This document shows, piece by piece, positions 46,628 through 54,408 of a stretch of DNA of 64,000 nucleotides. Below the pieces are notes generated by a model that ran no database searches, was not told where the DNA came from, and saw only the letters and a list, made by a program, of their open reading frames with translations. Source of the DNA: an uncultured Celeribacter sp. (GTDB lineage: Bacteria; Pseudomonadota; Alphaproteobacteria; Rhodobacterales; Rhodobacteraceae); NCBI RefSeq assembly GCF_963676475.1, contig NZ_OY781106.1:868001-932000 (forward strand), read 5' to 3'. The translations under genes and the position numbers were made by a program. The first letter of the stretch is position 1. Every line of letters begins with the position of its first letter.

Positions 46628-48082
46628 TCAGGTCAACCCGCCGAAACAGAGGTTCTTGATCTCCAGATAGTCGTCACAACCGTATTTCGAGCCTTCGCGA
46701 CCCATGCCGGACTGTTTGACCCCGCCAAAGGGTGCCATTTCTGTCGAAATCGCGCCGGTGTTGATGCCGACCATCCCGGTTTCCAAGGCTTCACCCACAC
46801 GCCAGGCGCGTTTCAGATCGTTGGTGAAGAAATAGGACGCCAGACCGAATTCGGTGGCATTGGCAAACTCCACCGCCTCGTCTTCGGTGTCGAATTTCAC
46901 CAGCGGCGCGAGAGGGCCAAAGGTTTCCTCGGTGGCGACTTTCATCTTTTGCGTCACACCTTTGAGCACGGTCGGTTCAAAGAAGGTCTGCCCGAGGTTC
47001 GAGCGATTGCCGCCAACAACCACTTCGGCGCCTTTTTCGACCGCATCCTTGATGTGATCCTCGACCTTGGCCACCGCCGCCGCGTTGATCAGCGGGCCGG
47101 TGTTGACGCCCTCGGCGAAGCCGTCGCCCAGTTTGAGCGATCCCAAAGCCGTGGCGAGTTTTTCGGAGAATTCATCATAAATGCCCGCCTGCACGTAAAT
47201 CCGGTTGGCGCAGACACAGGTCTGGCCGTTATTGCGGAATTTGGCGAGCATGGCCCCCTCGACCGCCGCCTCCACATCGGCGTCGTCAAAGACGATGAAA
47301 GGCGCGTTGCCGCCCAGCTCCATCGACATTTTCTTGACCGTTTCGGCGCCTTGCGACAGCAGGATTTTGCCCACGCGGGTCGAACCGGTAAAGGTGATCT
47401 TGGCCACCTTCGGGTTGGCGCACAACTCTTGCCCCATGCCAGCGGCATCGAGGCCGGGCAGCACGTTGAACACACCCGCCGGGATGCCCGCACGTTCGGC
47501 CAGAACCGCCAGAGCCAGCGCAGACAAGGGCGTGAACTCGGAAGGCCGCGCCACCATGGAGCAGCCAACGGCAAGGGCAGGGGCCATCTTGCGCGCAATC
47601 ATCGCATTTGGGAAGTTCCACGGCGTGATCGCACCGACAACGCCCACGGCTTGCTTGACGATCACCATACGCTTGTCGTTTTGCGGACCGGGGATCATGT
47701 CGCCGTAGATGCGCTTGGCCTCTTCCGCGAACCATTCGATGTAAGACGCGCCATAGAGGATTTCACCACGCGCCTCGGCCCAGGGCTTGCCCATCTCAAG
47801 GGTCAGGATGGTCGCCAGATCATCGGCATTTTCCACCATGAGATCAAAGAGTTTTCGCAGTGTGTTCGAGCGGGTTTTCACATCCGCGCGCGCCCAGGCC
47901 CGTTGCGCCACATAGGCCGCATCAATCGCCATGGCGACGTCTTCGGCACTCAGATCCGCAACATGGGCGATCACGTCGCCCGTGGCCGGGTTCTCCACCG
48001 GGAATGTCTTTTTCGCCTCAACCCAGATGCCATTCACATAGGCGCGTGTTTCCATCAGGCTGGGGTCTTTCAATGCGCGCAT
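46628..48082 (-). CDS. gabD: Succinate-semialdehyde dehydrogenase-type ALDH
   Basis: A 484-residue NAD(P)-dependent ALDH close to GabD. ITPWNFPNAMIARKMAPALAVGC, glutamate in KMSMELGGNAP, catalytic cysteine in FRNNGQTCVCANRI and the ending GGVKQSGMGREGSKYG are typical. It would oxidise succinate semialdehyde from GABA or polyamine breakdown. Start at 48082 after GGGAGAACG; an internal Met 9 codons later is possible. Last chromosomal gene before the prophage. Confidence 0.9.
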   Translation of the reverse strand: MRALKDPSLMETRAYVNGIWVEAKKTFPVENPATGDVIAHVADLSAEDVAMAIDAAYVAQRAWARADVKTRSNTLRKLFDLMVENADDLATILTLEMGKPWAEARGEILYGASYIEWFAEEAKRIYGDMIPGPQNDKRMVIVKQAVGVVGAITPWNFPNAMIARKMAPALAVGCSMVARPSEFTPLSALALAVLAERAGIPAGVFNVLPGLDAAGMGQELCANPKVAKITFTGSTRVGKILLSQGAETVKKMSMELGGNAPFIVFDDADVEAAVEGAMLAKFRNNGQTCVCANRIYVQAGIYDEFSEKLATALGSLKLGDGFAEGVNTGPLINAAAVAKVEDHIKDAVEKGAEVVVGGNRSNLGQTFFEPTVLKGVTQKMKVATEETFGPLAPLVKFDTEDEAVEFANATEFGLASYFFTNDLKRAWRVGEALETGMVGINTGAISTEMAPFGGVKQSGMGREGSKYGCDDYLEIKNLCFGGLT

Positions 48083-48303
48083 TTTCGTTCTCCCATGCGG
48101 CCTTTGCGTCGGCCTTTATTTCGGGTTCGAGATGACCACGGGCGCAGAGCACGATGTCAGAGGAGCCGCCGCGATGGTCAAGACGCCTCAGTCGAGGCGA
48201 TGGGCAACGGAGCACATTGGCATAAACACCGCAAGTTAAAACCTAAATAGCGCCTGCACAGCAGGATGATCGCAAATGCGAAGCGGAGGTGATTGTCCTA
48301 TTA

Positions 48304-48331
48304 ATTGTACATAATACCAATTATCGGATAT
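48304..48331. repeat. dif-like attachment site, left junction
   Basis: Read on the minus strand: ATATCCGATAA, TTGGTA, TTATGTACAAT, an 11-6-11 layout with inner ATAA/TTAT symmetry as in XerCD dif sites. The second arm matches the E. coli XerD arm TTATGTTAAAT at 9 of 11 positions. The 16 bases 48315-48330 recur at 56701-56716 with two differences. Taken as attL of the prophage, with the XerD arm probably chromosomal. Confidence 0.7.
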
Positions 48332-48447
48332 TCCCTAATTACGCCTTTTCATGATTGCTGCGATTGGCAACCAAATAACCAACAATCTTATTAAGGGTCA
48401 AGCCTCCTTCAGGTCATTCCTGGCCGGCTCAGAAAACTTAATAAGAA

Positions 48448-48480
48448 AAAGCGCCGCCCGATCACCTCGAACGACGCTTT
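48448..48480 (-). terminator. Terminator of the prophage late operon
   Basis: On the minus strand AAAGCGTCG and CGGCGCTTT form the stem and TTTTTCTTATT follows; 23 bases after the last gene. The rest of 48332-48502 holds no gene that I can see. Confidence 0.75.
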
Positions 48481-48502
48481 CACATGCCAGCCTAAGCCTC
48501 TG

Positions 48503-48712
48503 TTATTGCTCAATTTCAACGGGCGCACGACCCTCCGTGCCGCCATAGGCCGAAAGACCGATCCCGGCCACGGCAATCAGAGCCTCGCGCCAGAGATCAA
48601 TGGTTTCCGCGCCAACTTCGATACCTTGCGAAGCCAGCCACGTTGCAAGCGCGGTCATGAATGCGCCGATGATCGCGGCCAAGACTTTGCGTGTAAGAAA
48701 CGCCGTAAGCAT
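48503..48712 (-). CDS. Holin-like small membrane protein, 69 residues
   Basis: Two predicted membrane helices: VLAAIIGAFMTALATWLASQG and LIAVAGIGLSAYGG, joined by a short polar stretch, with a charged tail. Size and end-of-late-operon position next to a lytic enzyme fit a class II holin; the family cannot be named. Ribosome site AAGGGGG 8 bases before ATG at 48712. Confidence 0.65.
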   Translation of the reverse strand: MLTAFLTRKVLAAIIGAFMTALATWLASQGIEVGAETIDLWREALIAVAGIGLSAYGGTEGRAPVEIEQ

Positions 48713-48727
48713 ATGATTTTCCCCCTT

Positions 48728-48862
48728 TTAAGCGTTTTCGAGTTTACCAAGGCGCGCCGAAAAATCGTCGTGCGCCTTGGTGAGACCGCCGAGGCGGTAA
48801 AAGATCGCGGCCAAGACCGTGAATTGCCCGATGTCGAGGGCGGCGGCGAGATCGAACGTCAC
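48728..48862 (-). CDS. 44-residue prophage protein, GTG start
   Basis: Starts GTG at 48862, overlapping the stop of the preceding gene by 4 bases (GTGA). The sequence MTFDLAAALDIGQFTVLAAIFYRLG gives a possible single membrane-associated helix, then a charged helix KAHDDFSARLGKLENA. Lysis-related or virion membrane protein are both possible. Confidence 0.5.
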   Translation of the reverse strand: MTFDLAAALDIGQFTVLAAIFYRLGGLTKAHDDFSARLGKLENA

Positions 48863-49038
48863 TTGATCGCCCCCGCCGATTTGAGCGCCTGATAGGAGAT
48901 GTATACGCCGCCCGCGACGGTTGCCCATTTGAGCGCTTTAGCGGTGCTGTCCATTGCCTCGCCGCCCTCTTTCGCGGCCCATCCGACACCAAAAACTCCG
49001 AGAATTGCCAAGCCAACGCCAACAACAGGAAATGCCAT
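48859..49038 (-). CDS. 59-residue prophage membrane protein
   Basis: Two hydrophobic segments, VVGVGLAILGVFGVGWAA and WATVAGGVYISYQAL, separated by a charged linker. Ribosome site GGGGGA 6 bases before ATG at 49038; the longer upstream frame overlaps the lytic-enzyme gene. Likely a virion-membrane or lysis component by context. Confidence 0.6.
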   Translation of the reverse strand: MAFPVVGVGLAILGVFGVGWAAKEGGEAMDSTAKALKWATVAGGVYISYQALKSAGAIK

Positions 49039-49039
49039 A

Positions 49040-49780
49040 TCAAATCCCCCGAATTGCATTGATGATCGAACCGACGCCGACCAGAGCTTTATTGAGACCG
49101 TCACCGGCATAATAGGAGCTTCCCGCGCTCGAACCTGTCACCACCGGAAGCGATGCCCACTCCCGCGCCAGATTGTTTGCGAACTGCGTCTCAGTGATCC
49201 GTCCAGACTGGTAATCGGACAGCCCGCGCCGCTCCATCAGGGCCACGGCAAGACGGTCCTGAAGCTCAGGCGTGAACAGGTCGCTTTTGCGTGCATAACC
49301 GGCGTTCACAAGGTCATTGAGCGTCTTGCGAAGGAACTGATACCGGCCCGCCGCACTGGATGCGGACCCGGCGGCAATGCTTTGTCTCTGCCAGTCCAGC
49401 ACCTCGCCCACGGTCATTTGCGTGAGCGGCTTCGGTGTCGCGATCTTGGAGCCGCCATAGACCTGATTATAGCCTTGCGGAGCCTCTACCCCGCCAATGA
49501 GCCCCAGAAGACCTGATAGGCCGCTTGAACTCATTTGCGGCGAACCATAGGACGTACTCGGAGCGGTGCTGCCAGAGCTTTGACCGCCTTTCCCAAACAG
49601 GCCTGAGAGCGCATCGACAATCCCGAGTGCGGCGGTGATTTTCGCCGCCGTGTTGTCCGGTTTCGGTTGCTCAACATAGACGACCTTCTGGGAATGCTCA
49701 GAGGATGCGCCGCGCTTGGAAAAGGCCCAGAACGCAACGCCCGTGATCCCCGCAAGAATGACTGCACCAAACTCAGACAT
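49040..49780 (-). CDS. Membrane-anchored lysozyme-like peptidoglycan hydrolase
   Basis: A 246-residue protein: membrane helix at residues 4-20, a low-complexity Ser/Gly linker to about 90, then a lysozyme-like domain. The domain opens GLIGGVEAPQGYNQVYGG, with Glu99 the probable catalytic acid, has SSAAGRYQFL at 141-150 and ends with REWASLP. This pattern is that of GH104/lambda-type lytic transglycosylases. The anchor suggests it sits in the virion membrane and opens the cell wall at entry, as P7 does in PM2, perhaps also at release. Overlaps the gene before it by 8 bases. Confidence 0.78.
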   Translation of the reverse strand: MSEFGAVILAGITGVAFWAFSKRGASSEHSQKVVYVEQPKPDNTAAKITAALGIVDALSGLFGKGGQSSGSTAPSTSYGSPQMSSSGLSGLLGLIGGVEAPQGYNQVYGGSKIATPKPLTQMTVGEVLDWQRQSIAAGSASSAAGRYQFLRKTLNDLVNAGYARKSDLFTPELQDRLAVALMERRGLSDYQSGRITETQFANNLAREWASLPVVTGSSAGSSYYAGDGLNKALVGVGSIINAIRGI

Positions 49781-50399
49781 GGACCACCTCGTCCGCAAAT
49801 GCCAGCGCGGTAGGCTCTTCCGAATTTGCGTAGACCGCTGCGCCGCCCAGAATTTCCACAGTTTGGCCCGGTTGAGCCACAACCGTTGCGTATTTCGAGA
49901 CCCGTGCGCCCGTGGTCGCATAGAAATAGATCGCGCTGGTTTCAGAGGCGTTTCGGAAAATCGCCTTTTGGCGCATATCATCAATCGGCATGACCTGCTC
50001 CACCGTCGAAGAAATAAAGGCCATGTTGTTGATGTATTCGATACCGTCAGCCCCAGAGATAACGCCGCCGATGTCGAAGGGACGCATTTGCAGCTTTTCG
50101 CGGGTCTCGATTGCTCCCAGAGCTGCAAACCGACCATCACGGACGCCGCCACGACCAAAACCAAGCGTCACGATTATCGTTTCGTCAGTCGGGTTGATTA
50201 TGCGGACGCTATCGAAATCGGCCTCTGAGGTGTATGTGAGGCCCTTCTGGAACCCGGTTTCCGGGGCCTCCCCGATCTGCACCTTGAAAGGCTTCGTGGC
50301 CTCAAGGCAGGACAGAAAATCAGAGCGGCGCGGGACGTTGTGCGACTGACCCGGCGCCAGTGTCCAGGTGCTTTCTTGGTAGAACGGTTTTTTGGTCAT
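49773..50399 (-). CDS. Putative beta-rich virion protein, 208 residues
   Basis: No family recognised. The sequence is strand-rich with short turns (PTDETIIVTLGFGRGG, ASETSAIYFYATTGARVSK) and lacks membrane segments. That fits a jelly-roll vertex, spike or minor capsid protein, which PM2-type phages need beside the major capsid protein. This is inference from composition and from its place between the fibre-like and lytic genes. Coupled to both neighbours by overlaps. Confidence 0.55.
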   Translation of the reverse strand: MTKKPFYQESTWTLAPGQSHNVPRRSDFLSCLEATKPFKVQIGEAPETGFQKGLTYTSEADFDSVRIINPTDETIIVTLGFGRGGVRDGRFAALGAIETREKLQMRPFDIGGVISGADGIEYINNMAFISSTVEQVMPIDDMRQKAIFRNASETSAIYFYATTGARVSKYATVVAQPGQTVEILGGAAVYANSEEPTALAFADEVVHV

Positions 50400-51187
50400 T
50401 TGAGTACCTGTGCAATGAGAATGAGAGCTATGGCCGGGACGCCGATCCGAATGAGCTGCGTGGATAGCTGGGTGCTGTCCTCTTGGCTTTTTTCAAGGGT
50501 GGATGCGAAGGCCCCTGAGAGCTGGTCAAGAGACTGCCCTGCGAATTTATAGGCGTCCTCTCGCGCCCCCTCTGCAAAGGACAGAGCGTCACCTGTTGCC
50601 CCCACCACCTCGTCCAGCGATGTTTGGGCAAAATTGAATGCGTCATTGCCAAATCCGACCACGTCAGAAAGCGCACGCTCCCCAAAGTTCAGGCTTTCGG
50701 AAAGGGCCTCTTGCGAAAGGTCGATCCCCTGCCCGGCCAAATCCACACTGTCCGCAAATCGGTCATTCGATAGGCGCACCGCATCAGAGGCGAAATCGAA
50801 GGCCTCGCGCTGCGCATCATTGACCAAGTCATAAGCGCCACTTTGAGCGTCACCGGCGAAATCGAAGGCTTCGCGCTGCGATCCGTCCGCAAAATCCAGC
50901 GCGTCTGAAACTGCACCGCCTGCCACATCAAGACCTTGCTGCCCGAGATCATAACCGCCATAGGCAACTTCGTCGGCCAGCGAAAAGGCACTGTCTGCGG
51001 CCTCATTGATCGCGTCAGCAAAAGCCTCGCCCAGAGATACGGCCTCACCGCTCGTTTGGTTAATCACCACATCACCACCGGCGCGCGTAACGACAGAGCC
51101 AGCATCCGCCGCGACCCGTTCGTCATAGGTGTTGTAGTTGGTTTGCGTTGTGTTCGTGCTGCGAGAGCTACCGCCGAAAAGACCCAT
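50396..51187 (-). CDS. Hendecad-repeat, membrane-anchored fibre-like protein
   Basis: A 263-residue protein. After a polar, Asn/Thr-rich N terminus (MGLFGGSSRSTNTTQTNYNT), residues about 70-235 are built of 11-residue repeats such as ALDFADGSQRE, AFDFAGDAQSG, AYDLVNDAQRE and AFDFASDAVRL. These favour a long right-handed coiled coil. A C-terminal helix (GVPAIALILIAQVLK) can sit in membrane. A rod anchored in the inner membrane is suggested, perhaps a vertex fibre or DNA-injection tube part. The repeats are visible as 33/66-bp DNA similarity (for example 50790-50815 against 50856-50880). Confidence 0.65.
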   Translation of the reverse strand: MGLFGGSSRSTNTTQTNYNTYDERVAADAGSVVTRAGGDVVINQTSGEAVSLGEAFADAINEAADSAFSLADEVAYGGYDLGQQGLDVAGGAVSDALDFADGSQREAFDFAGDAQSGAYDLVNDAQREAFDFASDAVRLSNDRFADSVDLAGQGIDLSQEALSESLNFGERALSDVVGFGNDAFNFAQTSLDEVVGATGDALSFAEGAREDAYKFAGQSLDQLSGAFASTLEKSQEDSTQLSTQLIRIGVPAIALILIAQVLK

Positions 51188-51214
51188 ATTAACGCCCGTT
51201 TTTGGTTATGAAGT

Positions 51215-51236
51215 GACGCCCGCATTTGCGGGCGTC
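51215..51236 (-). promoter_or_regulatory. Perfect hairpin inside the late operon
   Basis: GACGCCCGC and GCGGGCGTC pair around AAAT between the 62-residue gene and the fibre-like gene. No T run follows, so mRNA processing or stabilisation is more likely than termination. Confidence 0.6.
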
Positions 51237-51240
51237 CCGA

Positions 51241-51429
51241 TCACTTTTTGACGATGAACCAGATTGCGACCGCCGCGACGATCACAGGCGCAAGCGTCTG
51301 GAGCCACCCCACCGAACCGGACGACCCTTTAAAGGCAAAATCGCCGGTCGCAGCGGCCCCGCCGCCAGAGGTTGCCATGCCGTCCGCCGAGGCGTGGCCA
51401 CCGGACAGGCTTAGGTTTGGGAGTGTCAT
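51241..51429 (-). CDS. 62-residue prophage protein with C-terminal membrane helix
   Basis: Gly/Ala/Ser-rich N part (LSLSGGHASADGMATSGGG) and a C-terminal membrane helix ending VAIWFIVKK. Ribosome site AGGAG 8 bases before ATG at 51429. The ending resembles that of the 140-residue gene beside it (GAVYFIAKK), suggesting a shared membrane-targeting design. Likely an internal-membrane virion protein. Confidence 0.62.
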   Translation of the reverse strand: MTLPNLSLSGGHASADGMATSGGGAAATGDFAFKGSSGSVGWLQTLAPVIVAAVAIWFIVKK

Positions 51430-51494
51430 TCCGCTATCTCCTGTCGTTTGAGCTGCGGTCGTGGTCGGTGGCCTTCGCGGCGAGGTTGGCGCAA

Positions 51495-51917
51495 TCACTT
51501 CTTGGCAATGAAGTAGACAGCGCCAACGGCAAGAGCGCCCATCAGGATCAGAGACGGAGAAATCCCCCCGCTCTCGCCCTGCGTCTGATAGGCAACCGGC
51601 GTCACCTGCCCGTCCCCCGTGCTGCCCATGTACCCGAGAACCGCCGTGGCAACGTTCGTCAGGCCCGACAATGTCGAGGACGTACCGTCGACCGACGGGG
51701 CGGGAACAACGGTGCTGCCCGATCCGCCGATGTTGTCCGGCCCCATGTTCTGGATCGGCGTTCCCATCGACAGACTTGCCATGAAGCTGTCCATATCTTG
51801 CGTCCACCCCCAAACAGGGTCCGTTTTCGGGATGTTCGATCCATAGGAGAGCTGCGCGCCGGTGCTGTACGGATTACCGACAGTCGGCGCGCCCCCTCCT
51901 CCGAAAGAAAGTGCCAT
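51495..51917 (-). CDS. 140-residue prophage protein with C-terminal membrane helix
   Basis: Gly/Ser/Pro-rich region followed by one membrane helix (SLILMGALAVGAVYFIAKK) at the C terminus. Good ribosome site GGAGG. Directly follows the capsid gene, where PM2-type phages carry genes for proteins of the internal membrane that link it to the capsid. No homologue recognised. Confidence 0.65.
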   Translation of the reverse strand: MALSFGGGGAPTVGNPYSTGAQLSYGSNIPKTDPVWGWTQDMDSFMASLSMGTPIQNMGPDNIGGSGSTVVPAPSVDGTSSTLSGLTNVATAVLGYMGSTGDGQVTPVAYQTQGESGGISPSLILMGALAVGAVYFIAKK

Positions 51918-51932
51918 ATTGAGACCTCCGTT

Positions 51933-52748
51933 TTAGGTTGACGTCGCCGGGCTGCGCATCGAGACCGAATAGATTTTGAAGTTCGTACCGGGCGCGGTGA
52001 AATCGAGTTTCACGCGGAAGTCGCGGAGGGTCATGGGCAGAACCTCGCCAAGGCGATTTTCGCTCATGAAGTCGATATGCGTGAAGCCGATCTGCGGAGC
52101 GCGGCCAGCAACGGACAGGTGCGCATTGCGGAGAACTTCGTCGCTTTCATGCACCTTCACGTTGTTGGTCAGCACCTCGACCTTGTCGATGTCATCCGAT
52201 GTCACATGCAGGCCGAGAAGGTTGAAAGCGCCTTTGGGCAGGTCTGCAATTTCCTTGGTCCCCGCAAGGCCCATCTGGTCGGAGAAGCGCTGAATGCGCA
52301 AATGACCCGCGAAAGCGCGCGGCTCGGATTGCACCGCATAAACGGACAGCTCATTGACGGTAATGCCGTTTTTCAGGTCCATTTCAAGCGTCATGGTCGC
52401 GACGCCGGAGCCGGTGCCGTAAGCCGTGTTGTCCTCGCCCGCCAAGGTCCGCGCCCACGGCTGGGACAGGAATAACGGAAGAACGCCAGCGGACATTTCT
52501 TGTCCGTAATAAAGATTAAGAGAAACGAGGTCAGCCGCGTCAATCTCGATCTTGGTTTCACCGTTCACCATCAGGCGAATCTCGCCGATATAGGCGCCCC
52601 AGTTGGCAACCTCAACATCACGCGGCGTCACGTTCACATTCATGCGGACATTGAGCCGGTGATAGGTCGGACCGATGGGCAGGTTTACGATTGCGGTTTG
52701 ACCCGCGCCGATGCCCTGCGGGGTCGGCATTTTTTCGATACGGCGCAT
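51933..52748 (-). CDS. Major capsid protein, PM2 P2-like (double jelly roll)
   Basis: A 271-residue protein, nearly the size of PM2 P2 (269). The N-terminal half has the features of the P2 family: GQTAIVNLPIGPTYHRLNV, then IGEIRLMVNGETKIEI, LVSLNLYYGQEM and GVLPLFLSQPW. The C-terminal half repeats a strand-rich pattern ending DFRVKLDFTAPGTNFKIYS, as expected for a second jelly roll. There are no membrane segments or signal. It would form the trimeric capsomers of an icosahedral membrane-containing virion. Ribosome site AGGAG. The family call is by motif memory; a structure prediction would settle it. Confidence 0.82.
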   Translation of the reverse strand: MRRIEKMPTPQGIGAGQTAIVNLPIGPTYHRLNVRMNVNVTPRDVEVANWGAYIGEIRLMVNGETKIEIDAADLVSLNLYYGQEMSAGVLPLFLSQPWARTLAGEDNTAYGTGSGVATMTLEMDLKNGITVNELSVYAVQSEPRAFAGHLRIQRFSDQMGLAGTKEIADLPKGAFNLLGLHVTSDDIDKVEVLTNNVKVHESDEVLRNAHLSVAGRAPQIGFTHIDFMSENRLGEVLPMTLRDFRVKLDFTAPGTNFKIYSVSMRSPATST

Positions 52749-52773
52749 TTTTTGCTCCTGTGTTGGTGTCGGA

Positions 52774-52896
52774 TCAGCCGAAGCCGCGTTTGGCGTCGGA
52801 AACGATGCCGATGTCTTCGAATTGGTTCATCAGAAAGCCAGCGGCGACAACGCCAGCCATGACCAGCGCCACAAGTTTGAGGTCGGTTTTTTTCAT
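52774..52896 (-). CDS. 40-residue prophage membrane protein
   Basis: MKKTDLKLVALVMAGVVAAG followed by FLMNQFEDIGIVSDAKRGFG: basic N terminus, one membrane helix and a short charged tail. Start ATG overlaps the stop of the 39-residue gene (ATGA). Virion membrane protein by context. Confidence 0.62.
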   Translation of the reverse strand: MKKTDLKLVALVMAGVVAAGFLMNQFEDIGIVSDAKRGFG

Positions 52897-53012
52897 GCGT
52901 AAAAGCCCGTTTGTTGAGGTTGCGGGGCGGTCTCCGCGCGGCGCGTAATGTACCAAACGGCCAGCCCGGAAAGGACTGACGCGGCCACGGTCAAAGCGAA
53001 TGTTTTGGACAA
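52893..53012 (-). CDS. 39-residue prophage membrane protein, TTG start
   Basis: Too short for normal gene calling. TTG at 53012 opens MSKTFALTVAASVLSG and LAVWYITRRAETAPQPQQ: one membrane helix then a Pro/Gln-rich tail. The stop overlaps the next ATG (ATGA), good evidence for real translation. AGGGG, 13 to 9 bases upstream, may be its ribosome site and is the 3' arm of a hairpin. Confidence 0.6.
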   Translation of the reverse strand: MSKTFALTVAASVLSGLAVWYITRRAETAPQPQQTGFYA

Positions 53013-53019
53013 GAGAAAA

Positions 53020-53045
53020 CCCCTGTTTTCGGTTGAGAACAGGGG
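53020..53045 (-). promoter_or_regulatory. Hairpin overlapping the ribosome site of the 39-residue gene
   Basis: On the minus strand CCCCTGTT and AACAGGGG pair (8 bp), followed by TTTTCTC and then the TTG start. It could be an attenuator between early and structural genes, or sequester the ribosome site. Confidence 0.5.
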
Positions 53046-53075
53046 AAGCATGACGGGGTTTCTGCGGGCGCTCGA

Positions 53076-53087
53076 CTTAACGTAGCG
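53076..53087. repeat. CTTAACGTAGCG repeat, copy 1
   Basis: The same 12 bases recur at 53759-53770, inside the ATPase gene. Related CGTAGCG/CGCTACG elements lie at about 53096, 54485 and 54797. Possibly a phage regulator site; chance is not excluded. Confidence 0.35.
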
Positions 53088-53128
53088 AACGCCCGTAGCG
53101 TAGCGTTATGAATTGCGCTTTTTGTCGA

Positions 53129-53845
53129 TTAGGCGCGTTTTTTCCGTTTCGGCGCGGAATTGTCGTTTGCCGCCGGTGGCAAGTTGGTGTTTGCCGGTTT
53201 CGGTTTTGCAGCGCTCCGGCCAAAGGTGATCTTGCCGCGTTCGATCTTGCCCGCCTTCTCGTGCAGGTAGTGCAGATTTTCCGCCGGAAGATCGGAGACC
53301 CGGACGCCCAATTCCGCCGCCGCCGCCTGTTTGTCGCGCGGCCCCTTTTGGCGAAACACCACAGTTTCGGTGCAGTTGCCACGGAACCGCGTGTCAACCT
53401 CTGCGAGCCGCTGAGAGACGCCCACGACCTCAATCCCGAAGTGGCGACCACGGGAACAGATTTCCGCAAAGCCGGGGCATTTCTGCGCGCCCCCGGCGAC
53501 CGGGAAAGCCATGTTCATTTCTTCGACCACAAGCGTGAGCTGGTCGCCCTGCCCCGTGTCCTTAAAAGGCTGTTGCGCCATCATCAGGAGCTTGCAGAGC
53601 GCGGAGAGGCTTTTCGTCTCCGCACCCGGTCGCGGGACGTAAGAAACCCGGAACTTGTTCCAGCTCTTGCGCATCCCGATGCGCACCCCGTCGAGATCGC
53701 GCACAGATTGCCCGCCGTACTCGTCCAGCGGGTCGAAGATCACGACGCGGCGTTTCGGCTTAACGTAGCGCTTTGTAAAGGCGGATTTGCCGGACCCGGA
53801 CGCCCCCCAGACGCCCAAGCGGCCCGCGTTGCTCGAAGCGCTCAT
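53129..53845 (-). CDS. Genome-packaging ATPase, FtsK/HerA (PM2 P9/PRD1 P9) type
   Basis: A 238-residue P-loop ATPase. Walker A GASGSGKS is at residues 14-21, Walker B LTLVVEEMN at about 103-111, and SRGRHFGIEVVGVSQR supplies the sensor glutamine region typical of the A32/P9 packaging group. The tail after residue 200 is basic and Pro/Ala-rich. It would pump DNA into the preformed membrane-containing capsid. The place just upstream of the capsid gene matches PM2-like phages. Overlaps the gene before it by 4 bases. Confidence 0.86.
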   Translation of the reverse strand: MSASSNAGRLGVWGASGSGKSAFTKRYVKPKRRVVIFDPLDEYGGQSVRDLDGVRIGMRKSWNKFRVSYVPRPGAETKSLSALCKLLMMAQQPFKDTGQGDQLTLVVEEMNMAFPVAGGAQKCPGFAEICSRGRHFGIEVVGVSQRLAEVDTRFRGNCTETVVFRQKGPRDKQAAAAELGVRVSDLPAENLHYLHEKAGKIERGKITFGRSAAKPKPANTNLPPAANDNSAPKRKKRA

Positions 53846-54408
53846 GCCGCTTCCTCGTCCGCATTCATGGGCGGCGCATCGACGTTTGCGGCCTCCGGCG
53901 TTCGGCTGCTCTTGAAGCTGCCCTCTGGTGCCTCGACCGTCGCGGCCTTCGCCTTCCGCCGCTCGATCAGAATGGCCCGCACAGCGCCGGTTTGCATGAT
54001 CAGGAAAGGCGTCATTCGCATGATCGCCGCAAAGGTGTCATTGCTCGCCAACAGGATTGACGGGAAGTACATTTCACAGAGATTATAAGCGGCGTCTGCC
54101 GCATCCGCGAAAGGCTCTTCCTTCTCGTCGGTGATCGCAAGCGGTTTGAAGTCAGGAAGCATCATCCCCGGCATGTTGAACGACAGGCGGAAGACAGCGG
54201 CGAAGGCTTCGCGGCTCATGCGCTCCGGCTCAATCTGACCGGCCAGCGGCTCCCCGTCCTCCCCAATCTGGATAGGATCATCGTCCGCGAAGGTCTCCCC
54301 GTCGATGTCGGGCGCGCGGAAGCTGTCGAGGTGCGCGCCCGGATCGGAGCTGGTCACGGCCTCCGGTGCGTTCATATCGTCAAAATTCAGATCAGTATCC
54401 GTAGTCAT
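53842..54408 (-). CDS. Hypothetical prophage protein, 188 residues
   Basis: Acidic, disordered-looking ends (MTTDTDLNFDDMNAPEA, APPMNADEEAA) around a helical hydrophobic middle (FRLSFNMPGMMLPDF, FPSILLASNDTFAAIMRMTPFLIMQT). No family recognised. By place, between the zinc-ribbon gene and the ATPase, it may take part in assembly or scaffolding; this is a guess. Confidence 0.6.
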   Translation of the reverse strand: MTTDTDLNFDDMNAPEAVTSSDPGAHLDSFRAPDIDGETFADDDPIQIGEDGEPLAGQIEPERMSREAFAAVFRLSFNMPGMMLPDFKPLAITDEKEEPFADAADAAYNLCEMYFPSILLASNDTFAAIMRMTPFLIMQTGAVRAILIERRKAKAATVEAPEGSFKSSRTPEAANVDAPPMNADEEAA

